Assembly (NCBI RefSeq): GCF_963378105.1
Contig: NZ_OY726398.1
Location: 2,108,001 to 2,172,000 of the forward strand
DNA length: 64,000 nt
Reading direction: 5' to 3'
Source of the DNA: Mycolicibacter sp. MU0102
GTDB lineage: Bacteria > Actinomycetota > Actinomycetes > Mycobacteriales > Mycobacteriaceae
Shown: one piece after another, positions 25,716-33,720 of the stretch
How positions within the stretch are numbered: position 1 is the stretch's first letter
Layout: every line of letters starts with the position of its first letter
Notes under the pieces: model-generated
Databases searched by the model: none
Told to the model about the DNA's origin: nothing
The model's input: only the letters and a program-made list of their open reading frames with translations
Position numbers and translations under genes: made by a program

Positions 25716-26000
25716 ATGTCGATTAATTACCAGTTCGGTGATGTGGATGCCCACGGTGCGTTGATTCGTGCCCAGGCTGCTTCGTTGGAGGCTGAGCACC
25801 AGGCGATCGTGCACGATGTGCTGGCCGCCGGTGACTTCTGGGGTGGCGCCGGTTCGGTGGCGTGCCAGGAGTTTGTGGCGCAGTTGGGCCGCAACTTCGC
25901 GGTGATCTACGAGCAGGCCAACAGCCACGGTCAGAAGGTGCAGTCGGCCGGCAACAACATGGCCAACACCGACGCTTCGGTCGGCTCCAGCTGGGCCTGA
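25716..26000 (+). CDS. EsxN-like WXG100 protein (copy 2)
   Basis: The 94-residue protein is identical to that at 16868. The gene differs at three positions, all silent (Ala, Phe and Ser codons in the second half). The W-G-G turn and YEQAN segment are as in copy 1. It is followed by a short gap and the first of the PPE genes; the strong hairpin seen after copy 1 is missing, so read-through into the PPE genes is likely. Confidence 0.95.
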   Translation: MSINYQFGDVDAHGALIRAQAASLEAEHQAIVHDVLAAGDFWGGAGSVACQEFVAQLGRNFAVIYEQANSHGQKVQSAGNNMANTDASVGSSWA

Positions 26001-26088
26001 GCCCCCCGAGCGCGCTGGGGCGCTAGCACCTTCTAACCCCAGCAACGCGGAAAACCACCCGACGGTCGACTGACCAAAGGTGACTGGC

Positions 26089-27294
26089 ATGGATTTTGGA
26101 GCGTTACCGCCCGAAATCAACTCGGGCCGGATGTATTCCGGCCCGGGTGCCGGTCCCTTGCTGGCTGCTGCCGCCGCCTGGGATGCCCTAGCCGGTGAGC
26201 TGACAACCGCCGCGTCGTCATACGCCTCGGTGGTCTCGAGCCTCACCGGTACCGTCTGGACTGGACCGACGGCGGCATCGATGGCGGCGGCGGTACAGCC
26301 TTACGCGAGCTGGATGGGCAGCACTTCCGCTAAAGCCCAGCAGACCGCCGGGCAAGCCCGGGCCGCTGCCGTCGCCTACGACACCGCCTTCGGCGCGACG
26401 GTCCCGCCACCGGTGATCGCGGCGAACCGCAGTCTGTTGCTGTCGCTGGTTGCGACCAACATTCTGGGCCAGAACACCCCGGCTATCGCCGCGACCGAGC
26501 TCGAATACGCCGAGATGTGGGCCCAGGACGCCGGAGCCATGTACGGCTACGCGGGCGCCTCGGCGCATGCCACTGCGCTGTCCCAGCTGCCCACCCCGCC
26601 GCAGACCACCAACCCGGCCGGTCTGGCCGCCCAGTCCGCGGCTGCCACCCAGGCGGTGGCCGGAGGTCAGACGCAGACGTCGTTGTCACAACTGATCTCG
26701 ATGGTGCCGCAGGCACTGCAGAACATGGCGGTATCGGGGTCGGCCCAGGCGGATCCGACCACGATCCTTGATTTCCTGGCCGGCCCGCTATCGCCGATCT
26801 CGTTGTTCGGGATCGGCGGTATCCCGTACCTGTTGGCCATCCAATGCGTGCTGCTCCCGATGAACGGGGCCAACGTGGTCTCCGCAGTCAACAGGGCGAT
26901 GGGACCCAAACCCTGGCTCGAGGGGCCAACGGCCCTGCCAACCGGAGCACTCGCGAGTTCCCGACTGGCCGGCGCCCCGGTGGTGTCGGCGGCGTCGGGC
27001 AACGGCGGTTGGATCGGGCAACTGGCGGTGCCGCAGGGCTGGATCGCTCAGACTCCGACTGCGAAGACCGTCGCCGCGGTGTTTCCGGAGGCCGGCCCGC
27101 AAGCCGTCGCGGCGGTCGCTGCGGAAGGCGACAGCGGGTTGGCCGGCAACCTCGCTCTCGGCGGTCTGGCCGGGCGGGCCATGAGCGTGAACGGACGCGG
27201 GGACGGCCAGGCCACCGGCCTGGCGGCGGCGAGTAAACCGGGCAAGCCGAGCAAAGCGACCATCATCGTGATCCCACCGTCAGCGGAGGACTGA
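26089..27294 (+). CDS. PPE family protein, SVP subgroup (PPE 1)
   Basis: The 401-residue PPE protein starts MDFGALPPEINSGRMYSGPG, with the Pro-Pro-Glu motif at residues 7-9. The PPE domain spans about residues 1-170, with GTVWTGPTAASMAAA (W-x-G-like helix turn) and NILGQNTPAIAATE typical of PPEs. The C-terminal part has IGQLAVPQGW, matching the G-x-x-S/A-V-P-x-x-W motif of the SVP subgroup. It is probably secreted or surface-attached via ESX-5. I choose the ATG at 26089, which follows AAAGGTGA; GTG at 26080 is the alternative. It is 79-88 bp after esxN. Confidence 0.92.
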   Translation: MDFGALPPEINSGRMYSGPGAGPLLAAAAAWDALAGELTTAASSYASVVSSLTGTVWTGPTAASMAAAVQPYASWMGSTSAKAQQTAGQARAAAVAYDTAFGATVPPPVIAANRSLLLSLVATNILGQNTPAIAATELEYAEMWAQDAGAMYGYAGASAHATALSQLPTPPQTTNPAGLAAQSAAATQAVAGGQTQTSLSQLISMVPQALQNMAVSGSAQADPTTILDFLAGPLSPISLFGIGGIPYLLAIQCVLLPMNGANVVSAVNRAMGPKPWLEGPTALPTGALASSRLAGAPVVSAASGNGGWIGQLAVPQGWIAQTPTAKTVAAVFPEAGPQAVAAVAAEGDSGLAGNLALGGLAGRAMSVNGRGDGQATGLAAASKPGKPSKATIIVIPPSAED

Positions 27295-27297
27295 ACC

Positions 27298-28584
27298 GTG
27301 CCGGGCATGGACTTCGCGTCTCTGCCACCGGAGTTGACCTCTGCGCTGATGTACGCCGGCCCGGGGGCGGGGCCAATGTTGGCGGCAGCCGGCGCATGGC
27401 GTGGGTTGGCAGGGGAGCTCGGCGCCGCAGCCTCGGCCTACCAGGACGTGATTGCCGAGCTGTCAGGACAGAGCTGGTTCGGTCCAGCGTCACAGTCGAT
27501 GGCGGCCGCGGCTACGCCGTACGCACAGTGGCTCGGTGCCACCGCGGCATCGGCGGAGGACACGGCGAGCCGGCTGATGCTGGCCGTGGGTGATTTCGAG
27601 CAGGCGCACGCGTCGACGGTGCCGCCCGTGGCTATTGCCGCCAACCGCAGTCTGCTGGCGGCCCTGGTCGTCGCGAATGTGGTCGGACAGAACACGACTG
27701 CGATCGCGGAGACCGAGGCCGAGTACCACCAGATGTGGTTGCAGGACGCGATGGCGATGTACAGCTACGCGGCGAGTTCGGCAACCGCGACCGAGGTCAA
27801 GCCGTTCAGCGCGCCGCCAGCGGTCGTTGACTCGGCCGGGGCGCCCGCGCAAGGCGCTGCCATAGGGCAGGGCGCCGTGGGCAGCGCCCATTCCCCGCTG
27901 TCCCCGATGCTCGATGCGATACCACGCACATTGCAAGGCCTAGCTACCGCCGGAAGTGCGCAGGCTGCGCCCGACCCGGTGTCACAGGCGGCGTCCTACA
28001 TCGAGACGGTGGCCCGGTCGATCCTGCCGGCCAACGACACCAACATCTCGGCGCTCTACGGCATGGGCCAGTACGCGCGCAATCTCAACACCGACCTCGA
28101 CATCTCCGAGGCCACCGGAGGCCGAGCCGGATTCGGTTCCGCGGCAAGGGCACCGAACTTGACTGAAGCCACCTCGCTGGGCGACGCCCGGCCGGTTGTG
28201 GCTGCGAGCAGCGGAACGGCGAGCGCGGTCGGCAAATTGGCGGTTCCGCAGGCCTGGGCGGACGCGGTGCCTGAGGTCACGGCGACCGCGACCGCTTCGC
28301 CGGCGACGCCAGCGGGCGCGGCGGCCCCGGCAGGATCGGCGGCCCTCGCGCGCCCTGGCGTCGGGGTGGCGGTGGCCGGTTTCGCCGGGCGCGACGGCCA
28401 TCGGCGTGGGCGGGCCGCCGGTTGCAGCGAGCGAAGCGCCGGTGAGCTCATCGGAACCAACGAGGTGCGGCACTGGCATGTCGAACCCGGTGAGCTCAAG
28501 AGTCTGCTGGGCGAGGTGGCCACGCAACCAGGCGTCCACGAGGTGTACTTCGACACCGATGAGCAGAGCGGGCCGCCGGGGTGA
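27298..28584 (+). CDS. PPE family protein with MgtC-like tail (PPE 2)
   Basis: The 428-residue protein starts at GTG 27298 after GGAGGACTGAACC. The PPE domain begins MDFASLPPELTSALMYAGPG. The SVP-type motif is VGKLAVPQAWADAVPE. The final 45 or so residues (EVRHWHVEPGELKSLLGEV, ATQPGVHEVYF) are not part of the ordinary PPE layout. They resemble the tail of PPE 3 and the C terminus of MgtC encoded at 31939. The next gene overlaps its stop, so PPE 1-3 are probably one transcript with the second esx cassette. Confidence 0.92.
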   Translation: MPGMDFASLPPELTSALMYAGPGAGPMLAAAGAWRGLAGELGAAASAYQDVIAELSGQSWFGPASQSMAAAATPYAQWLGATAASAEDTASRLMLAVGDFEQAHASTVPPVAIAANRSLLAALVVANVVGQNTTAIAETEAEYHQMWLQDAMAMYSYAASSATATEVKPFSAPPAVVDSAGAPAQGAAIGQGAVGSAHSPLSPMLDAIPRTLQGLATAGSAQAAPDPVSQAASYIETVARSILPANDTNISALYGMGQYARNLNTDLDISEATGGRAGFGSAARAPNLTEATSLGDARPVVAASSGTASAVGKLAVPQAWADAVPEVTATATASPATPAGAAAPAGSAALARPGVGVAVAGFAGRDGHRRGRAAGCSERSAGELIGTNEVRHWHVEPGELKSLLGEVATQPGVHEVYFDTDEQSGPPG

Positions 28585-29942
28585 CCGAGATGGATTTCGC
28601 CGTGCTACCGCCGGAGGTGAACTCCGGGCGGCTGTATTCCGGGCCGGGCTCGGGACCGATGCTCGCCGCCGCGACGGCATGGGCGCGGTTGGCATCCGAG
28701 ACCGCTTTGGCCGCTGGGGCTTACCAGTCGGTGCTCACGGGCCTGACCGATGAGGTATGGCTGGGACCGGCCGCGAATTCGATGGCCTGCGCCCTCGCGC
28801 CGTACGTGATGTGGCTCGATGAGACCGCGGTGCTCGCCCAACAGACTGCGACCGGTGCCACTGCGGCCGCGGCAGCCTTCGAGGAGGCTTTGGCTTCCAT
28901 GGTGCCTCCGCCGGTGATCGCGGCGAACCGCAAGGCACTGGTGACACTGATCGCTGCGAACGTATTCGGGCAGAACAGTGCGGCCATCTCGATGCTGGAA
29001 GCCGAGTACGCACAATTGTGGGTGCTGGACGCGGCGGCCATGTACGCCTACGCGGCCCAGTCGGCGGCCGCGACCACCTTGAGCTCGTTCACCGATCCGC
29101 CGACCACCACCGATCCCACGGGATTGGGCAGGCAGGCGGCCGCGGCGGCCGAAGCCACCGCGGGCGGGGCGAAGGACCAGCTCGCGCAGCTGATCGCCGC
29201 GATCCCGCAGGCGTTGCAGGGACTCGCCCCCGCGGCGGCGCCGCTGCAACTCGCGGACGACCCCAGCGCACTCACCCTGTCGCAGCTGGTCTCGTACGTG
29301 CTGATCCTGCCGAAGAGCATTGTGCCCTTCAACGACGCCATCAAATCCGTCCTCTACGGCTTGATCCAGTACTCCCGCAACCTCAACACCGACCTGGACA
29401 TCGCCGCGGCCACCGGGGGCAGGGCTGGGTTCGGTTCCGGGGCTTCGGCATTGGCGGCGTCGGCGTTGCCTGTCCCGCCCCCAGCGACCGGATCTGGACC
29501 GCTATCGGCCCGTGTGGGCGCGGGGGCCGCGGTCGGCAGGCTCAGCGTTCCGCCGAACTGGGTGACCAGCGCGCCGGTGGCCACGATGGCCGCCGCGGCG
29601 CAGGGGAGCGGGGTAGCCGGGGTGCCCGCCGCTGCGGCAGCGGCGGCCGAGATCCCCTGCGGCGTGTTCGGGGATCTGGGCCTGGCCGGCCTGGCCGGGC
29701 GGGCGCTCACCGGCTCCGCTCCGCGGAGTCGGCCTGCCGCGGCCATGAACGGCCATGCGCAGAGCCGACTGGAACGCCTGGTCACCGAATTGGCCGGCAC
29801 CACTGAGGTACAGCACTGGCACGTCGATCCCGACCGGCTCGACAGCCTGCTCGAAGAACTTGCCGAGCAGCCTGGCGTGCATGCGGTTCACGTCAACCCG
29901 GGCGGTCAGCACCGCGCCGGACCGGATCGCCAGCCTGGTTAA
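28581..29942 (+). CDS. PPE family protein with MgtC-like tail (PPE 3)
   Basis: The 453-residue protein begins with GTG overlapping the stop of PPE 2 (MDFAVLPPEVNSGRLYSGPG). The PPE domain spans about residues 1-170, with NVFGQNSAAISMLEAE. The SVP motif is VGRLSVPPNW. The tail carries EVQHWHVDPDRLDSLLEEL and AEQPGVHAVHV, close to the MgtC C-terminal APDRLERLVGEL and SLQPGVYAVQW. The stop at 29940-29942 is followed by a 140-nt gap before the M-box riboswitch. Confidence 0.92.
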   Translation: MTEMDFAVLPPEVNSGRLYSGPGSGPMLAAATAWARLASETALAAGAYQSVLTGLTDEVWLGPAANSMACALAPYVMWLDETAVLAQQTATGATAAAAAFEEALASMVPPPVIAANRKALVTLIAANVFGQNSAAISMLEAEYAQLWVLDAAAMYAYAAQSAAATTLSSFTDPPTTTDPTGLGRQAAAAAEATAGGAKDQLAQLIAAIPQALQGLAPAAAPLQLADDPSALTLSQLVSYVLILPKSIVPFNDAIKSVLYGLIQYSRNLNTDLDIAAATGGRAGFGSGASALAASALPVPPPATGSGPLSARVGAGAAVGRLSVPPNWVTSAPVATMAAAAQGSGVAGVPAAAAAAAEIPCGVFGDLGLAGLAGRALTGSAPRSRPAAAMNGHAQSRLERLVTELAGTTEVQHWHVDPDRLDSLLEELAEQPGVHAVHVNPGGQHRAGPDRQPG

Positions 29943-30085
29943 TGCCTGTGCGAGTTCTGGCCGACTTCTGGCCGAAGACAACCGGTTTCGCATCCGGCGC
30001 AGACCCGTGGACGGCAGCCCGTTCGCGGCTCGCCGCAGCCGATTGACCCTGCCAGCGCACTGGTGCACTATGGTTAAGCAAGCAC

Positions 30086-30253
30086 CTCGTTAGGTGAGGC
30101 GTCTGCACGGATATAGGCCACTGACCCCGAACGTCGAAAGACGCCCCGGGTCAGGACAGCTCCTCCCGGATTAAGGGTTGAGCCCAAGTGGCTTCCGGGT
30201 TTGCACATTTGTGCAGGCCAGGACACGCCGTGCAGTGCCGAAGCTCTGACGAG
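30086..30253 (+). ncRNA. M-box (ykoK) magnesium riboswitch
   Basis: The signature elements appear in the order of the M-box family. CTCGTTAGGTGAGG starts at 30086, followed by GGATATAGGCCACTGACCCC, GAACGTCGAAAGACGCC, GGATTAAGG, and CAGTGCCGAAGCTCTGACGAG ending at 30253 (split here at the conserved positions). The closing helix pairs CTCGT (30086-30090) with ACGAG (30249-30253). Mg2+ binding folds this RNA and lowers expression of downstream genes. It lies upstream of a PPE gene and mgtC, as M-boxes do in tuberculosis before pe20-ppe31-mgtC. Confidence 0.9.
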
Positions 30254-30702
30254 AGGGGTGCGGATCTCGGTTGTCGCCGGGCTACTTCACCTCGTCGTGC
30301 ATACGTGCAGGCACCCGCGCGTGCCCAGGCCGAGAGGAGGTGAGAGCGACATTGAGTCCGAGTGATAGTTCCTATCCGAGATCGATGTTCGTCTCCTTCG
30401 ATCTCGGTACTGCTTTCACCATCTGATTCGCACCGGCGCTGAACTCGTCGACTGGCGTACCTTCCCATAGCGGAAGGCGCCAGGCTTCGTCGTGCCCTGA
30501 AATCGATTGGTAGCTCGGCTATTTCGTTGAGCCTGCGATCGACTTGGCATGAGCGGCTCCGGCATGTCGCCACGACCGCTGTCCCGATTTCTCCTGCCGT
30601 CCGGATTACGGCTGCAACGCATATCGGGCACCGACCCCTGCCTGCACAGCACCCCAAGATCAGCCACTTTTGGCTCGAAAACCATCAAAAAGGAGCACTA
30701 CC
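30254..30702 (+). promoter_or_regulatory. Long leader between M-box and PPE 4, with candidate expression platform
   Basis: This 449-nt untranslated leader contains GAGGTGAG at 30337-30344, part of a very strong Shine-Dalgarno AGGAGGTGA. TTCACCTC at 30286-30293 can pair with it over eight positions (one G-U), so it is a plausible anti-Shine-Dalgarno controlled by the M-box. A short ORF follows (30352-30426). A 10-bp inverted repeat spans 30376-30407. The rest, 30427-30690, is C-rich and unstructured to my eye and could host Rho. No PE gene or remnant is present, unlike tuberculosis, which has PE20 here. Confidence 0.5.
30352..30426 (+). CDS. Possible 24-codon uORF in the M-box leader
   Basis: TTG at 30352 is 8 nt after AGGAGGTGA (30335-30343). 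The ORF runs 24 codons to TGA at 30424 and begins MSPSDSSYPRSMFVSFDLG. An in-frame GTG at 30340 would add four residues but overlaps the Shine-Dalgarno. Translation of it could couple Mg2+ sensing to transcription of PPE 4-mgtC. It is not similar to any leader peptide that I recognise. Confidence 0.35.
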   Translation: MSPSDSSYPRSMFVSFDLGTAFTI

Positions 30703-31917
30703 ATGGACTTCGGAGCATTTCCGCCGGAAATCAACTCAGCACGTATCTACACTGGCCCCGGTTCGGGACCGATGATGGCCGCCGCGGCGGCCTGGGACAA
30801 GATGGCCGCCGAACTGAGCTCGGCCGAAGCCGCCTACCAGGCCGTCATCAACGGACTCGTCAGCGAAGGCTGGATGGGGCCGGCCTCCAACGCGATGGCC
30901 GCCGCGGCAGCGCCCTACGCGGTGTGGATGGGCACCACCGCCGCCCAGGTAGAGCAGGCCGCCATGCAGGCCAAGGCGGCGGCCGCGGCGTTCGACGCGG
31001 CATACGCGATGACGGTCGCACCGCCGCTGATCGTCGCCAACCGGTCTCAGCTCGCGGCGCTCGTGGCGACCAATTTCCTCGGTCAGAACGCTGCGGCGAT
31101 CGCGGCCACCGAGGCGCAGTACGGCCAAATGTGGGCCCAGGACGCCGGTGCCATGTACGGCTACGCGGCGTCGTCCGCGGCGGCGACCAAGGTCACGCCG
31201 TTCACCGCACCGCATGAGGTCGCCGACCCGTCGGCGCAGGGTACGCAGCAGGCGGCGGTCTCCCAGGCCGCCGGTACGGCGGCCACGTCAAACGCGCAAT
31301 CCGCAGCGTCCCAGGCGCTTACGAACATGCCCAACACACTGCAGAGCCTCGCGTCGCCCACCCAGTCGTCGGCGCCTGCTTCATTGATCGACTGGCTCGC
31401 CAGCTTCTTGGGTGTGGAGCCTGGCGATGTGGCGAACGGCGCCACCAACCTGATGAGCAGCTCGTTCAGTCCGATGGCCGCGGCCGGGATCTCCAGTTTC
31501 GCTGCCGACATGGCGGTGGTGCGTGGTGCTGCCATCGCCGCCGGGGACCCGCTGGGCTTAGGCGCCATCGACCCGTTCACGCCGATGCTCGGAGCGCTGG
31601 GCGGCGGATTGGGCAACGGAATGCACGGGTTGGGTGGTGGTCTGGGTGCCGCCTCGGCGAGCATGGGCCACGCCGCGTCGGTCGGGGCGTTGTCGGTACC
31701 GCAGTCGTGGGCCGCCGCCGTTCCGGCAACGGCGGCTCCGGGTACCTCGGTCGCCGCCACCGGCTGGACGGTCGCTGCGCACGCACCGGAGGCCGGCGCG
31801 GCCGGCATGCCCGGGGTGCCGCTGGCGGGCGCCGGGCAGGGCCGCAACTACGGTTTCGCCGCCCCGCGGTATGGCTTCAAGCCCACGGTGATGGCTCGGC
31901 CGGTGGTCGCCGGCTAG
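30703..31917 (+). CDS. PPE family protein in the M-box/mgtC operon (PPE 4)
   Basis: The 404-residue PPE starts MDFGAFPPEINSARIYTGPG, ATG at 30703 after AAAAAGGAGC. The PPE domain continues to about residue 170 with NFLGQNAAAIAATEAQ. The SVP motif is VGALSVPQSW. It ends with a Gly/Ala/Met-rich region and FKPTVMARPVVAG, without the MgtC-like tail of PPE 2 and 3. Position after the M-box and before mgtC matches tuberculosis PPE31-PPE33; PE20-PPE31 there has been linked to Mg2+ uptake across the outer membrane. Its PE partner is not encoded in this operon. Confidence 0.93.
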   Translation: MDFGAFPPEINSARIYTGPGSGPMMAAAAAWDKMAAELSSAEAAYQAVINGLVSEGWMGPASNAMAAAAAPYAVWMGTTAAQVEQAAMQAKAAAAAFDAAYAMTVAPPLIVANRSQLAALVATNFLGQNAAAIAATEAQYGQMWAQDAGAMYGYAASSAAATKVTPFTAPHEVADPSAQGTQQAAVSQAAGTAATSNAQSAASQALTNMPNTLQSLASPTQSSAPASLIDWLASFLGVEPGDVANGATNLMSSSFSPMAAAGISSFAADMAVVRGAAIAAGDPLGLGAIDPFTPMLGALGGGLGNGMHGLGGGLGAASASMGHAASVGALSVPQSWAAAVPATAAPGTSVAATGWTVAAHAPEAGAAGMPGVPLAGAGQGRNYGFAAPRYGFKPTVMARPVVAG

Positions 31918-31938
31918 GCATGTGTCATCGTTGAAGTC

Positions 31939-32649
31939 ATGCAGACGCTGAGCGTCGCCGAGTTCACGTTGCGACTGGCTGTCGGGCTGGGCTGCGGTGC
32001 ACTGATCGGGCTGGAAAGACAGTGGCGTGCGCGCATGGCGGGACTGCGTACTAACGCACTCGTTGCCGCCGGTGCGACGCTGTTCGTGCTGTACGCCGTC
32101 GCGGTGGAACCCAGCTCCACCCGCGTCGCGTCGTACGTGGTGTCGGGGGTGGGGTTCCTCGGCGGCGGGGTGATCCTGCGCGAGGGGTTCAACGTCCGCG
32201 GCCTGAACACCGCGGCCACCCTGTGGTGCTCGGCCGCTGTGGGCGTGCTTGCGGCGGCCGGCGACCTGACGTTCGCCCTGATCGGGACGGGCGCGATCGT
32301 CGGCACCCATCTGCTGCTGCGGCCGCTGGGGCGGCTCATCGACCGCGATCAGCACGTGGAGGAGGACGAACCGCAGTCGCCGTATGAGGTACAGGTGATC
32401 TGCCGGCCGAAGTCCGAGAAGTACCTGCGCGCCCAGATCGTGCAGCACACCGCCAGCAACGACCTGATTCTGCGGGGCATTCACACCGTTCGCGCCGGCG
32501 AGGACAACATTGCGCTCACCGCGTCGATGCTCTCGGACAGTCGGGCGCCGGACCGGCTCGAGCGACTGGTGGGCGAGTTGTCGCTGCAGCCGGGGGTCTA
32601 CGCGGTGCAGTGGCACGCCGAGGATCAGTCGTCGCTGTCATCGGACTGA
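31939..32649 (+). CDS. mgtC: MgtC/SapB family membrane protein
   Basis: The 236-residue protein is close to tuberculosis MgtC (Rv1811). It starts MQTLSVAEFTLRLAVGLGCG, and about four to five N-terminal membrane helices follow, with the family motifs GLERQWRARMAGLRTNALV and GVGFLGGGVILREG. A soluble C-terminal ACT-like domain is at about residues 150-230, ending APDRLERLVGELS and QPGVYAVQWHA. MgtC supports survival in low Mg2+ and in macrophages, acting on the membrane ATP synthase or Mg2+ balance in other bacteria. It is 21 bp after PPE 4 and under the M-box. Confidence 0.93.
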   Translation: MQTLSVAEFTLRLAVGLGCGALIGLERQWRARMAGLRTNALVAAGATLFVLYAVAVEPSSTRVASYVVSGVGFLGGGVILREGFNVRGLNTAATLWCSAAVGVLAAAGDLTFALIGTGAIVGTHLLLRPLGRLIDRDQHVEEDEPQSPYEVQVICRPKSEKYLRAQIVQHTASNDLILRGIHTVRAGEDNIALTASMLSDSRAPDRLERLVGELSLQPGVYAVQWHAEDQSSLSSD

Positions 32650-32687
32650 TCGGGCCTAGGCTGATGTTCCGGAGGTAGGTAACGACG

Positions 32688-33611
32688 GTGGATGCGATCG
32701 CGGGTGTGTGGTCGGCGTTGCCCGGGCCGATGCGCGACCCGGTTATATTCGCCGTGCCTTTTTTCCTGCTGCTGCTGAGCCTGGAATGGTTCGCCGCACG
32801 CAGACTTGAACAGTTTGAATCAGAGCGCGTACCCGCCGGTGCGTACCGCACCGAGGACGCCTGGGCGAGCATCTCGATGGGCCTGGTGTCCATGGCCACC
32901 ACCGCCGCGTGGAAGTTCATCGCGCTGCTAGGCTACGCGGCGATCTATACCTATGTGGCGCCGTGGCATCTGTCGCCCACGCGCTGGTACACCTGGGTGA
33001 TCGCACTCGTCGGTGTGGACCTGCTCTATTACACCTACCACCGCATCGCGCATCGGATCCGATTGATCTGGGCGACTCATCAGGCGCACCACTCCAGCCG
33101 CTACTTCAACTTCGCCACCGCACTGCGCCAGAAGTGGAACAACAGCGGCGAGATCTTGATGTGGATTCCCTTGCCGCTGTTGGGTGTTCCGCCGTGGATG
33201 GTGTTCGCCAGCTTCTCGGTGAGCCTGATCTACCAGTTCTGGGTGCACACCGAACGGATCGACAAGCTGCCGCGGCCAGTCGAGTTCATCTTCAACACTC
33301 CGTCGCATCACCGGGTGCACCACGGCATGGATCCGGAGTATCTGGACCGCAACTACGGCGGGATCCTCATCATCTGGGACCGGATGTTCGGCAGCTTCGC
33401 CCCGGAGCGGTTTCGCCCGCATTATGGGCTGACCAAGCCGGTCGACACCTTCAACATCGTGACCCTGCAATTCCACGAGTACGCCTCGATCATCGCCGAT
33501 GTGCGCAGTGCGACTCGGTGGCGCGACCGGTGGGGTTACATCTTCGGACCGCCCGGCTGGCAACCTGTCGCGCCGGCGGTGGCCGTCGCCCAGCAGCCGA
33601 GACTGCCGTGA
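32688..33611 (+). CDS. Sterol desaturase / fatty acid hydroxylase family membrane protein
   Basis: The 307-residue integral membrane protein has the eight-histidine diiron motif set of the family: HRIAH (about residue 117), HQAHH (about 132) and HRVHH (about 207). Several hydrophobic helices surround them. It probably hydroxylates or desaturates a lipid using a diiron centre; no substrate can be named. GTG at 32688 follows GGAGGTAG, and TAGGCT at about 32657 is a plausible -10 hexamer, so it appears to have its own promoter separate from mgtC. Confidence 0.88.
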   Translation: MDAIAGVWSALPGPMRDPVIFAVPFFLLLLSLEWFAARRLEQFESERVPAGAYRTEDAWASISMGLVSMATTAAWKFIALLGYAAIYTYVAPWHLSPTRWYTWVIALVGVDLLYYTYHRIAHRIRLIWATHQAHHSSRYFNFATALRQKWNNSGEILMWIPLPLLGVPPWMVFASFSVSLIYQFWVHTERIDKLPRPVEFIFNTPSHHRVHHGMDPEYLDRNYGGILIIWDRMFGSFAPERFRPHYGLTKPVDTFNIVTLQFHEYASIIADVRSATRWRDRWGYIFGPPGWQPVAPAVAVAQQPRLP

Positions 33612-33720
33612 CGTAATGCGGGGCACACCGGCGGGTGTTCGCCTAGGCTGACTAACGTCGCATCCGAGCGACAACGCCCGGCGAGTCAGGTCGCGGCGTG
33701 CCGATGATGAAGGGGACAAC

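Larger units (their letters stand above)
25404..26006 (+). repeat. 603-bp esxM-esxN duplication, copy 2
   Basis: Nearly identical to 16556-17158, in the same orientation, offset 8,848 bp. The same outer limits apply. Confidence 0.9.

Noticed and set aside
26008..26042. Inverted repeats after the second esxN (CTGGGG and CCCCAG, AGCGC and GCGCT)
   Set aside because: The arms are short and in competing positions. I could not decide on one structure.
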